NCBI GenBank assembly: GCA_016712035.1
Contig: JADJRT010000012.1
Span: 1-64,000 of the forward strand
DNA from: Flammeovirgaceae bacterium
GTDB taxonomy: Bacteria > Bacteroidota > Bacteroidia > Cytophagales > Cyclobacteriaceae
DNA: 64,000 nucleotides
Direction of reading: 5' to 3'
The notes under the pieces are model-generated. The model searched no databases and had not been told where the DNA came from. It was given only the letters and a program-made list of their open reading frames with translations. A program made the position numbers and the translations under genes. Positions 50,592 through 60,512 of this stretch are shown in pieces (within the stretch, counting starts at the first letter, position 1; each line of letters opens with the position of its first letter).

Positions 50592-53500
50592 TTAGGCCGT
50601 CTCTTTTTGCGCTTTCTTCTTACTCAGACTCTCCTTTATTCTATCTACCGTATAGTAAACCAGCGGCACTAAGTACACAGTCAGAATAAGTGATGATAGA
50701 AGTCCACCAATAATAACCCAAGCCAACCCGTTTTTCCATTCACTAGCTGTTCCGCTTGCCAATGCAATGGGTAGCATTCCAAATACCATCGCTAATGTTG
50801 TCATTAATATAGGACGCAAGCGTTCTTTGCCAGCTAAAATTAAAGCTTCTCTATAATGCTTTCCCGTTGCTTTTAATTGATTAGTAAAATCAACAATTAG
50901 AATTGCATTTTTTGCGACTAATCCCATCAACATAATTAAACCTAAAAGAGCAAACAGACTTAGATTGTTCAATGACAAATTCAAGGCTAAGAATGCCCCA
51001 ATTGCAGCAACAGGTATAGAAAACAATACTACAAATGGGTAAATAAAACTATCATAGAGCGCAACCATAATAAGATAAATCAAAATGAAGGAAATGATTA
51101 GCACCGAACCCAACGCTCCAAAACTGTCGTTTTGCCTTTTTATATCGCTACCCCAGGTTAGCTGTATGCCTTCTGGAAGAGGGTTCTCTTTGAGGTAGTT
51201 AACAACATCATCGGCAACAGTTCCCGATGGTCGGCCAAGCGCATCGGCTGTCAACGTTATAGCTGGCTGCCGATCTTTTCTTTCCAACAAAGAGGGTGAG
51301 TTATCTTGAACGACCTCCGCGAATTGTGAAACCTCGAAAGCCATGCCTTGAGGATTTACAATAGTCATTGCTTTAACATCCTGCATATTCTTCCGATTGA
51401 AATCATCCAACCAAATTCTTACAGGATACTCGGTACCCTTCTCCGTTAATGTGGCATCTTCATTTCCGGTAAAGCCGTTCTCAAATTTATTCCAACAAAG
51501 GCCGTGTTAAGTCCAAATCGTTGCATCTTGTCTTTATCCGGTATCACTTGAAACTCAGGACTACCTTCTTCAACAGACAGGCGCGCGTTATCAGCACCCG
51601 GTATTTTCTCGACAACAGATTTTAAGTAATTTCCAGCTTGCATAACCTCGAGCACATCACTTCCACTCAACGTGATTTCTATTGGTGCTGAACGCGGCAC
51701 TAAACCCAGTGCAGCCATGGAATAGTTGATTCCTGGAAATTCATCTCGCAACGCCTCCCGAATTTCCATCATGAATTTTTCCGTTGGTTGATTTGCTCGT
51801 TCCGCAGCAGGTTTAAGTTGGATCGTTAGCTCCGTTTTATTGACAGATCCCACACCTAAACTTCCTATCCCTGTGCTTGGGCCTCCCACATTACTGAACA
51901 CCGTAAGTACCTCCGGTTGTGCCGATATGAAACTTTCTATTTTCTGTGAAACAATATTGTTTTGCTGGAGGGTGGTGGTTTTGTCAAACTCCAAACCCAT
52001 TCGAAATTTTCCCTGATCACCTGTAGCAATCAGTTCCTTTCCGATAATTCCTTGTTTCATAATTCCCAACGTGACTACAAACAGCGCAAGAATAATGGCG
52101 GTGGTAATAAGTTTATGGCGCAACACCCAGTCAAGTTGTCGGCCATACCAATTCGTAAAAACATCTAGCTGATGTTCAAACCAAAGTAAGAATCGATTAA
52201 AAAAATTGGTCGGTTGCAAATCTTCGGACTTGCCGATTCGTGAAGCCATCCATGGGGTTAGCGTAAAACCCTACTAGTAAACTGGTTAGTGTGGAGGTAA
52301 CAACAACTACCGAAAATTGCTTGAGCATATCCGATACAAAAACTTGTAAGAAGAGAATGGGAAGAAATACCACCACATCGACAAGTGTTATTGATAAGGC
52401 AGAGAAACCAATTTCCATTCTTCCATCCAATGCTGCCGTGCGCTTGTTTTTTTTCATGTCCAGATGTCGTTGAATATTCTCTAACACCACGGTAGCATCG
52501 TCTACGAGGATACCGATGATTAAAGACATCGCGAGCAATGTCATTAGGTTGAGGGTATACCCCAACAGCCACATTACTGCAAATGCGGTAACAAGTGAAG
52601 TAGGGATGGCGACCAATACGATAAATGAATTCCTAAAACTTCTTAAGAATAAAAGCATGACAAGCGAAACGAGTATCACGGCTAAGATTAAATCTACAAC
52701 TACTGAGTTTACTGCAGCAATCGTGTTATCGGTAGAATCGTCAGAAATTTCAAAATTTACATTAGCAGCAGCATATTGATTTTCAATGTCGTGAAATTTA
52801 GCACTGACTAATTTTGAAACATCAACAGCATTTGCGTCTCCTTGTTTTTTTAGCAAAATGCCAATTCCATTTGCTCCGTTATAACGATTCACCGATGTGA
52901 TTTCTTTAATCCCATCTGTGATGCTCGCAATATCTTTTACATACACCGGACTGCCCGGAACAGGCATAGCAATTTGTACGTCCCCGATATCTTCAATGGT
53001 TTTAAATTTCCCGGTTAAGCGTACAGAATTTGCAACCGATGACTGAACCTTTCCGGAGGGTACGTCTAGGCCTGAGCGATTGATAGCTTCTGTAACCTGA
53101 TACAGTGATAGTTTATATAGTTTAAGTTTTTCCTTATCAATCTTAACTTGAATTCTCTTTCCTCTCCTCCTAAAGTGTGATTTCGGCCACACCCTTCAAC
53201 TGCTGAATCTGCGGCAAAATTCATCTTTCATCTTTTGATAGAATTCTGTTGAGGGCAGTTTGCTTGTGGCGCTTACCTGCATGATTGGTAAGTCATTAGG
53301 AGATACCTTGCTTAATACTGGACTGAGTATATCCTCTGGCAATTCCTTGCGAATATTATCAATATAGCGCTGTGCATCCTGCATGGTCTGGTCTAAATCT
53401 GTTCCATACTTAAGATTGACAATTAAAACAGAAGCGTTGGGCAAAGATTTGGTAACGATAAAATCTACACCCTCTAAATTAGAAAGTGCGTCTTCAACTT

Positions 53501-53696
53501 TACGGGAAACAGAAGTTTCTACTTCATCTGGCTCAGCTCCAGGATACCCGGTTTTGATAACCACCACAGGTTGGTTAAAATCTGGCATCAATTCATAACT
53601 TAGATTTTTATACCCAAGAAACCCAGCGAGTATAAAAATGCTAAATAGTACAATGATCAGCGAGGGACGATTAATCGAAATTTCAGTAATGTTCAT
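50592..53696 (-). CDS. RND efflux pump inner-membrane subunit, HAE1/AcrB type (frameshifted)
   Basis: About 1,034 residues, proton-driven exporter of hydrophobic compounds. The N-terminus MNITEISINRPSLIIVLFSI opens helix 1. DFNQPVVVIKTGYPGAEPDEVE and VSRKVEDALSNLEGV mark the porter domain. LVDDATVVLENIQRH carries the Asp pair of the proton relay helix in the first half, and LMGLVAKNAILIVDF is the matching helix in the second half. The C-terminus has LVPLVYYTVDRIKESL. Breaks lie near 53190-53215 (two), 52255 and 51475. It sits between the adaptor and the LpxR-like gene. The substrate is unknown, and no heavy-metal Met/Glu relay is apparent. Confidence 0.92.
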
Positions 53697-53707
53697 CGTT
53701 AACTATT

Positions 53708-54758
53708 TTAGTTTGTTTCTACGTTTGCTCCATCAAATAGATTGATCAGACCATTGGTAACAATGACATCACCCTCTTTTAAACCTGATTGAATAATGGC
53801 TGAACCTCCAACTCTTCTCAAAATTTCGATATTTTGAAGTCTTGCTTTTCCATTATCAACCACATAAACCTGAGGTTTAACAAACGAGCCAATGATTGCA
53901 GATGAAGGAAGCAATGGTTGTCTGGCATCAGTGCTTTTACTGACCATTACTTTTCCAAACATTCCTGCTTTGATTTTTAGATCAGCCGTGTTTTTTAATA
54001 AGAATTGTACAGGATATGTATTCGCCATAGTACTCTTACTTCCAATCAATGATGTCTTTCCTGAAAGTAAAATATTTGGGTTCGCATCAGCTTGAATTTT
54101 TGCTACTTGGCTAATCTGAAATAAATTCAAATCATGTTCTGGAACTTGGATGGTAAAACGAATTGAAGAAATATCGGTCAGTTGGAATAAAGGAACTCCG
54201 GGTGCTGCAAAAGAGCCAACCTCTGTCATTTTTAAAGTGACGATAGAATTGAAGGGAGCAACTACCACTGTTTTACTAATTTGTTCGAGTAATATGTTGC
54301 GTTGCACATGGGCTGATTTTAAACCCAGTTGAGATTTCTCAAGTTGTACACCCTGTATAGCATCTGACTCTGCCAGAATGGAGTATCGCTTTACATCGGC
54401 TTCCAATCCTTCAATTTGTATCAGTGTTGATTGAAGTTGTAATTTTAACAACGCATCGTCTAGCTTAATTAAAGTCTGTCCCTTTAACATAACTTCCTTC
54501 ATCTACATACACCTGAATGACGCTACCCTGAATATCAGCACTTACTTTGGTCTCTTTGTCTGCCACGAAGATTCCTGTAAAGAAATTCTCCTCCATGGAA
54601 GGCTGATATTCAATTGTGTCGACTCCTACTTTTATAGCCTGCTCTTTGTCGTAGGTGTAGATTCGACTTTGAGCAATTTCTTTATTGCTTTTTAAGCGTA
54701 CTACTACAAGCACTATAAATGCCAATGGGATTATGATATATAAAATCTTTTTCATCAT
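53708..54758 (-). CDS. RND pump periplasmic adaptor (membrane fusion protein, frameshifted)
   Basis: About 349 residues. An N-terminal membrane anchor (ILYIIIPLAFIVLVVVRL) is followed by a lipoyl half (VSADIQGSVIQVYVDEGSYVKG), a short hairpin of coiled helices (LLKLQLQSTLIQIEGLEADVKRYS), the second lipoyl half (APFNSIVTLKMTEVGSFAAPG), and beta-barrel and membrane-proximal domains (AGMFGKVMVSKS, GLKEGDVIVTNGL). One break near 54495 separates the first 95 residues (KG/KGQTLIKLDD). It follows the tolC stop after 2 bases and leads to the RND gene after 11 bases. Confidence 0.9.
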
Positions 54759-54760
54759 CG

Positions 54761-56093
54761 TTATTCATTTAACATATTACCAGTTGTTTTTTTGAGGTCT
54801 AGATCGGCTTTTAAATAATCAACTATAGCCGATAAATAATTTTGTTGAATTTCTCGTAGTGTGTTATCCGACAAAAGGACATCTGTAAGTGAAGCAAGTC
54901 CTTGTTTCTGTTGGAGCAATGTTTGATCATAAATGGATTGTGCAAGGTTTACTTGTTCAAGTCTTGTTTGGACAGATCGTTGCGCTATTGATTTTGTTCT
55001 TTGCTATTTCAATAGCAAGGATGGTTTCTCTTCCAGCAAGCTATTCTGAAGCATATTATTATTAAGTTCTAGTTTTTTCTGGTTGATCTTCTTATTTGAA
55101 ACCATTCCATTAAATAATGGATAGGAGAGTTGAATACCCGCAAAGCTTACCGGATAGAATTTAAGAAACTCATTGGGGGTTTTATCATACCCAAAACCAG
55201 TAACCGCATAGCTTCCATACAATGATAATGAAGGAAGTCGGGAATTTTTCAGTGAATTCAATTCACTATTTATTAGTTCGTTTTGTTTTGTTATCAGGCG
55301 CGAATCTAACGTCTGAGTCTGTGCGTAATCATTTATTGTTGAATGAACGATTTCCGTTTCTACTTCAAAATCTTGATCCATGGAAATGCCCATAGCTATC
55401 TTTAGCATATTATTCACTTGCCCATACTTACTAGTGATTTGTTCTTTTTGAGTTTCCAGTTGCTCCAGCTTGCAGTTGTACTTTTGAAACATCTGTTCCT
55501 CTGGCTAGAGCTGCTCCTTTAATAATTGAATATTCTTCAGAAGTTTGTGCGCATTGCTTAAGTTTTCATCAATGAACGGTATTTGATAATGTAGAATTTG
55601 GGCGTTGTAATATAAGGTTGTCACATCATAAAGAATTTGTTTCCCTCTTTTGGTATTGCAACTCAGAAAGCTCACGGCAATAGTGGAGGTTTCTATTGCT
55701 CCATAAACCTGTTGGATTATAAAGGGCAGCATTAGGCTGAAGGTTTACTTGATGTTATGCGGCACACCAAATTGATCTCTTTATAAATTCCTTCCGGACC
55801 ACCGAATGCAGCTTCTGGCATGAACTGGTAAGGCAGTTCAACGTAATACCTGTAGTCGGCATTGATACTTAGCTTTGGAATGAGATTGGCTTTTGCTTCC
55901 AGTTTTTTTGTTGACCAATCTCAATAGTATTCCTTGCCATCAGAAGATTCTTGTTTTGATGCTGAGCAGTGTCGAGGCATTGCTGTAAAGTCCATACTTG
56001 TGCTTCTAATCTGGGATGAAGCAAGGCACCAAGAATAATTAGTACAATTGTAAATTTTCTTTTAGGTAAGTGAATATTCACTAACGTATTCAT
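54761..56093 (-). CDS. TolC-family outer-membrane efflux protein (frameshifted)
   Basis: About 440 residues. A signal peptide (IVLIILGALLHPRLEAQ) leads to WTLQQCLDTAQHQNKNLLMARN, the typical TolC helix. Strand segments NADYRYYVELPYQFMPEAAFGG and LPSLSLYGSYAVTGFGYDKTPNEF and helices RLITKQNELINSELNSL follow. The tail LAQSIYDQTLLQQKQGLASLTDVLLS to LKKTTGNMLNE, stop at 54761, is in a separate frame. Breaks lie near 55870, 55740, 55500 and 55005. The TetR-type palindrome at 56067-56084 lies inside its first codons (TLVNIHLP), so a bound repressor would cover the start. Confidence 0.88.
56067..56084 (-). promoter_or_regulatory. 18-bp palindromic operator overlapping the tolC start
   Basis: TTAGTGAA-TA-TTCACTTA on the minus strand. 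It matches 17 of 18 bases with the site at 58782-58799. The AGTGAA/TTCACT core is a perfect inverted repeat with a 2-base centre, the usual form of a TetR-family site. The tetR gene lies 1.2 kb upstream in the same operon. Confidence 0.65.
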
Positions 56094-56102
56094 ATAAATT
56101 TT

Positions 56103-56386
56103 TTATTTGATTAACAGCAATTGGCTATCCGTTCGCATTCACCCAATGCTTTACCATAGGTTCTATATTTACATAGTCACCTGGCAACAGGGCTTCCTTT
56201 ATTCCCTTTTCATTTTCAAATACACCCGAGCCTGTGATGCAGAGTAGAAGCGCGGGCACTTTCGTTGTATGCTCCTTTAACTGTTGGCCTTTTAAAATTT
56301 GCATGGCGGTAGTTATTCCGCTTTCCCCGTTAAAAGTGAGAATGTTGAAACGGGCTTTCAGTATTGTGATTATCCCGGATGTTCAT
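56103..56386 (-). CDS. Small cupin-domain protein (frameshifted, no long ORF)
   Basis: About 95 residues, found by reading across frames. The ATG at 56386 opens MNIRDNHNTE. After a shift near 56355 the reading KARFNILTFNGESGITTAMQILKGQQLKEH appears, followed by the cupin core TTKVPALLLCITGSGVFEN, EALLPGDYVNIEPMVKHWV. A second shift near 56130 gives SQLLLIK and the stop at 56103. The His residues fit a small metal-binding cupin. It lies between the lipoprotein gene and tolC in the same direction. Its function is unknown, perhaps sensing or detoxifying in the same stress operon. Confidence 0.6.
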
Positions 56387-56444
56387 AGCGCTGATTTTTT
56401 ATCGATGGTCACTACCCAAATTCCTCTTAATTGATTTTTCGATC

Positions 56445-56861
56445 TTATTCAAAATAGTTGGTATATGTTTCCAAATATGATTTAATAGCCTCTAATTCTT
56501 CTTTAGAAGGTGCTTCCGATAATTTTTCAATATCAGCTTTCAGCGGAAGAAGATAGTGGTGCAGTTGCTCGTGCGACTCTCCCTTCATCGTGCACTTTTT
56601 CAAGACATCCGTAAACTCTGAAAGTAAGTTTTCTTTTAGGGATGTTGGATTAGTATTTATCAGTTGGATCATTTTTTGTATTCCCTGCGTTGTCTCAATA
56701 TTTGCTACCCATTTATTTCCGTTGTCTAACTGCGCAGCTAGAACTTCATCGGTAGTCTGATCCCCATCGTGTTCACTGTGTTCACCTTTATTCTTTTCAG
56801 TAGAACAGCTATACGTGAAGAGCAATAAAGCGGAAATGATTATAGTGCTAATTGTTTTCAT
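56445..56861 (-). CDS. Small lipoprotein, function unknown
   Basis: A 138-residue lipoprotein (lipobox FTYSC, Cys19) with a His/Asp/Glu-rich linker (KGEHSEHDGDQTTDE) after the anchor, then an alpha-helical domain with GESHEQLHHYLLPLKADIEKL. The His-rich parts could bind metal ions, which is inference. Intact. It belongs to the TetR/efflux operon, 17 bases after the membrane protein. Confidence 0.7.
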   Translation of the reverse strand: MKTISTIIISALLLFTYSCSTEKNKGEHSEHDGDQTTDEVLAAQLDNGNKWVANIETTQGIQKMIQLINTNPTSLKENLLSEFTDVLKKCTMKGESHEQLHHYLLPLKADIEKLSEAPSKEELEAIKSYLETYTNYFE

Positions 56862-56878
56862 AATTTTTATGATTTATT

Positions 56879-57260
56879 TTACTTATTTTTGAAATATATT
56901 GACGCTATTCCTGTCATTAAGGCCGTTAAGCCTATTCTGAACATCATGGCCTTTAAAGTTTGCGTCTCATAGATTCCTCCGAGATAAGCATGGATCAGCA
57001 ACCCTATAAAGGCTAGGATAAGCATACCGGTAATTGCGAGCAACAATTGAAATGCCCAAGGCTTTGTGGTAAACATCCCATATGCTGAAAGGAGGTATAA
57101 TAACCCCGCTACAAAATTGGCGACTACAATGAATAAGACATAGTTCCCCTCTTTTTCCCTAATGCCAAAACAAATCAAAAATCACCGAACCACTCATGAA
57201 CAGGGTTAGCAACGCAAAGAGAGTAAGTATTATCGCTGATGTTTTAAGGGTCATTTTCAT
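56879..57260 (-). CDS. Small four-helix membrane protein, function unknown (one frameshift)
   Basis: About 127 residues with four hydrophobic segments: TSAIILTLFALLTLFMSGSV (from the ATG at 57260), YVLFIVVANFVAGLLYLLSAYG, FQLLLAITGMLILAFIGLLIHAYL, and FRIGLTALMTGIASIYF. The frame breaks near 57165 (VIFDLF/GIREKEGN). No motif suggests an activity. It lies between the regulator and a lipoprotein in the efflux operon. Confidence 0.65.
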
Positions 57261-57303
57261 AGAATAGATTTATTGGGTTGAATCAACGTGAGTAAGTTTG
57301 CCA

Positions 57304-57851
57304 TTAACTTATTTCCTTCGACTTTAAGTCAAAAGCAAAACCTGATAAGCGCCACTGTAGCATGTGCAACCTAAAACTCCCCATAATAATGTGAACTAAT
57401 TCATCAGCTGATAAGGTCTCTGTAAATTGTTTTTCTTCTGACCTTGCTGAATGATTTGGAGTAAGTGCTTCCTTTTGGTATCCATAATCTGCATGATGGC
57501 TTCGTTAATTGCCTTACTTTCCTCCAATAACCCATCTGAAAATATTGCTACCAGAAAGTGTGGATTCTTTTTAAAGAATTCGAATTGATTGCTGAAAACT
57601 GCTTTCAATTTTTCTTCAGAACGTTCAATACCATCTACTGAATTCGTAAGTCGGTTATCCATATTGATGGACAAATACTTCAGCATGGTAAGCACAATCT
57701 CTTCCTTGCTCGCGTAGTGCCGATAGAGAGCTGATTCGCTAAAACCCATTTTGGCAGCCAAATTTCTTGTTGTGAGCGCATTAATCCCCGACTCCGTGAG
57801 GATTTCTCCGGCTGCCTCAATAATTTCTATTTGACGTTCTTTTATTTCCAT
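57304..57851 (-). CDS. TetR/AcrR-family transcriptional regulator (one frameshift)
   Basis: About 182 residues. The N-terminal HTH is complete: IEIIEAAGEILTESGINALTTRNLAAKMGFSESALYRHYASKEEIV. The ligand-binding half follows (FFKKNPHFLVAIFSDGLLEE). A base lost near 57425 truncates the frame. The third frame continues SEEKQFTETLSADELVHIIMGSF to the stop at 57304, including the expected C-terminal helices. Its likely targets are the two AGTGAAnnTTCACT palindromes at 56067 and 58782. It starts 3 bases after dps. Confidence 0.88.
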
Positions 57852-57854
57852 TCC

Positions 57855-58339
57855 TTATTTATTTAGAAAAGCTGAGTACATCCACACCAATTTCTCCTGG
57901 GCACGGATATAGTCGCTCATCAAGCGTTTGTCCCTTCATCACCGGCTTCTTCAGAAACAGAAAGTAATGCTCGCTGAAGCGAAATAATTATTTTGAATGA
58001 ATTCAGGATATCATCAACTGCCTTGATTCCGTCAGACACCTGCTTACTCTCCTTGATGGTCGACAAACTTTCGTAGTCGGTGTAGGTATGGTTGGGTACA
58101 TGTCCAAGTGTTAATATTCTTTTTCGGCCACTTCATCGATCTTTAAAAGCAAATCGTTATAGAGCTCTTCGAATTTCAGATGAAGCTCAAAGAATTTTTC
58201 CCTTTGATATTCCAATGATAGCCACGCGTGTTCTGATAAAACAAGGAATAGTTAGCCAGTAATTCATTTAGTTTCTCTGCAAGGTTCTTTGCTTTACTTG
58301 TGTCAAGTCCAATCGCGTTGGTTGTGGTCATTTGTTTCA
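57855..58339 (-). CDS. dps: Dps-family ferritin-like protein (frameshifted, no long ORF)
   Basis: About 160 residues, recovered by joining frames. The ATG at 58339 starts MKQMTTTNAIGLDTSKAKNL. LNELLANYSLFYQNTRGYHWNIKG and FFELHLKFEELYNDLLLKIDEVAE carry the ferroxidase-centre residues of Dps (His, Asp, Glu of the HWxxxG...FExxYxDxxxxxDxxAE pattern). GHVPNHTYTDYESLSTIKES and ISLQRALLSVSEEAGDEGTNALMSDYI follow, ending FLNK at 57855. Dps stores iron and shields DNA from peroxide. Breaks lie near 58215, 58118 and 57925-57945. Co-operonic with tetR and the pump genes. Confidence 0.85.
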
Positions 58340-58378
58340 TAATTTATTTTTTAAGATTATACAATAGATGTTTTCATT

Positions 58379-58727
58379 TTAAAGAAGGAGATCCCCCAAC
58401 CAAAGTACAGAGGCTGTCATGGCTATGGCGCCAATCAGCACGAATAAAGGAGGGGCTCCAAAATAGATTTCAGCCAGAATCCCGACAGGCATCAACAACC
58501 CGGTCAATGCCAACCAGGAAATAGTATTCGCATTTTTCAACTGGGGTTCAAAATGCAACAGCAAATACCCGATGAGAATATTCAGAAATGCGAAAAGGTT
58601 GCCGTGCACGTGAGCCAGACGCGATTCAAAATGTTTCCCCGATGAATAGGACGCTATCCAATCTTCTTTCCGGGGCGAAATCTCTCAAATAAATGAGCAG
58701 GAACCCGTAGGCCATAAAGAGGCCCAT
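58379..58727 (-). CDS. Small membrane protein, function unknown (one frameshift)
   Basis: About 117 residues or slightly more. The frame opens at or before ATG 58727 (MGLFMAYGFLLIYLRDF) and, after a shift near 58650, continues SRLAHVHGNLFAFLNILIGYLLLHF, ISWLALTGLLMPVGILAEIYFG, and LFVLIGAIAMTASVLWLGDL, four membrane helices in total. HVHGN may bind a metal or heme, as in small respiratory-type membrane proteins, but I do not assign a family. It is the first gene after the head operator at 58782. Confidence 0.6.
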
Positions 58728-58781
58728 GGTGAGGAAGCCGATGGCAATGTTGTTTTTACCAGATTTCCTGATACGTTAAAG

Positions 58782-58799
58782 TTAGTGAACATTCACTTA
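58782..58799 (-). promoter_or_regulatory. 18-bp palindromic operator at the head of the stress/efflux operon
   Basis: TAAGTGAA-TG-TTCACTAA on the minus strand (TTAGTGAACATTCACTTA on the plus strand), one base different from the copy at the tolC start. It lies about 55 bases before the first membrane-protein start. Confidence 0.65.
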
Positions 58800-59041
58800 C
58801 TATACACGCTTCGCTCAAGAAAAGTTTACTTTTCGCACAAGATTTTTCGAATACGCTGTTTTTGAAGGCTTGTTCGGCCAGGTATGCACAAAATTTGCGC
58901 GCAATGTGGAGGTCGACTTTTCTTAAGAATGTGAGGGGATTCTTCTCCAGCAGGAGAACCTCAGATTTGCCGGAAGTCCACCAGTAAAGGTGAGAAGTCT
59001 TAAGTCAAGTTTTGTGGTTCTGACCTTGGTCTCAACTTGTT
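58800..59041. other. Gap between operons, no assignable gene
   Basis: On the minus strand one frame stays open for about 75 codons (58757-58990, containing SEVLLLEKNPLTFLRK and LHIARKFCAYL). It has no start codon, no family resemblance that I recognise, and runs through the operator, so I do not call it. It could be a remnant of a degraded gene. Confidence 0.4.
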
Positions 59042-60492
59042 TTATTTTACAAGTGTTATATCTGGTTTTTTCCAAGTACCATCATATGCTGCAGGTTTTG
59101 GCCAATACAACCTCAATACAGTCCAAAATGGCCCTTTTGGTGCGGGCAACCAATTTGATTCTTTGTCTTTTCCGGGAGATTCATTTTGAAGGTAAAGTGT
59201 GATTCCACCATCAGCTTCTTTCTTCAAATCAGGTAGCATAGGTGAGTTTATTAAGTAACGATTAATTGGATTTTCTACCATTAAACTTTGGGGTAAATTA
59301 TACATGGTCAAAGACCAAAATGCATTTACAGGAGGTAGTTCATCCGCATTAAATTTTAAAATGTATTTGTTGGTAGTTGCATCCAATGGATTTCCCTCTG
59401 AATCATTTCTATATAGAGGATAAATGGCCTCTTCTTTAGAATTGCCATAAAGTCCCAATACATCGCCTGCCATTCTATATAGATAATTCCCATTTATATA
59501 GTCTCTTGTTCCAAATACGTCTTCTGATGCAACTTCACCGCCTGCAACTTTTTTCATTAGGCCTGCATAGGTTACGCTCCAAGCTTCTTTAATTCCAGCT
59601 TCATAGGCATTTTTAATTTCAGGTGAAAGTGTTGCGAAATCAATTGTTTTTCCTGCTCCAATTCCGATTTTAGCAAAACGCTCCATCAATGGTTTTTCAG
59701 ACGGAACTGTTGGACAAAATTCAAAACGAAATTCATCACATTAAAAAATTCCAAAGATGCTTTTTGCTCATCGGGTGTCAAAGGTTTCATCCATTCAACA
59801 GCAGCCGCAGAAGCTACTGGAGGTTTGCCCAAATAAGAAGACAATGGCTGTACTTTGTAATTAGCTTGTATGGCCTTCACCTTGTCAATATCGGCCGGGT
59901 TGAAAAGTTGTGTTCTATACACGATTACGCCAATTTCAGTTTCAGATTTTATAACCTTATCTATTCCGTCAACAGGCTCATCTTTCCAATTTGGCCCAAC
60001 AAGCATATAAGTTCCGGCTTTGTTACCCGTTGTTCTCGATCCGAGATAAGCAAAATTATAGGTGTAGCTATCAATAAATTGAACACTATAATAGCGGCCT
60101 TCTTCAATTTCTGACAAGCTGAACACGAGCGGTTCATTTCTTAAATCATAACCTAACCATGAGTAAGGCGTATCTGAGTTAGCTGTTTGCACAGCTTTAT
60201 CTGCTGAAGTAAATACACGTGCTATATTGGCAATCTGATTCCATGGAGCTTTAAATTCTTTATTTGAATTGTCAACATAGTAGTCATATTCAACACGATA
60301 ATTATCTACCAATGGAAACCCATAAATGTAGGCATCATGTGCAATTGCTTTTATTGAATCGAGCGAAGTTGCTTCTATAGATTCATTTGCTGTTTCAGTT
60401 GACTTTTGTCCACAAGCAGCCATAGCAACCATTATTACCAAAAAGGAAAATGGCTTCATCAAAATTTCTAATCTCATTGCAATTTGTTTCAT
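59042..60492 (-). CDS. DUF1254/DUF1214-family lipoprotein (one frameshift)
   Basis: About 480 residues. A lipoprotein signal (MKPFSFLVIMVAMAAC, start perhaps at 60459) precedes an N-terminal DUF1254 domain (AYIYGFPLVDNYRVEY, ANSDTPYSWLGYDL, RYYSVQFIDSYTYNFAYLGSRTTG) and a C-terminal DUF1214 domain (PPVNAFWSLTMYN, SPGKDKESNWLPAP, FWTVLRLYWPKP). The frame changes near 59690, between NFVQQF and EKPLMERFAK. Such proteins are widespread exported proteins with no established activity. The neighbouring gene is a paralogue. Confidence 0.85.
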
Positions 60493-60512
60493 TATTCAAT
60501 TTATTAAACGGT

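Noticed and set aside
58757..58990. A 75-codon minus-strand frame containing SEVLLLEKNPLTFLRK
   Set aside because: No start codon, no recognised family, and it runs through the palindromic operator; kept only as a remark on the gap.
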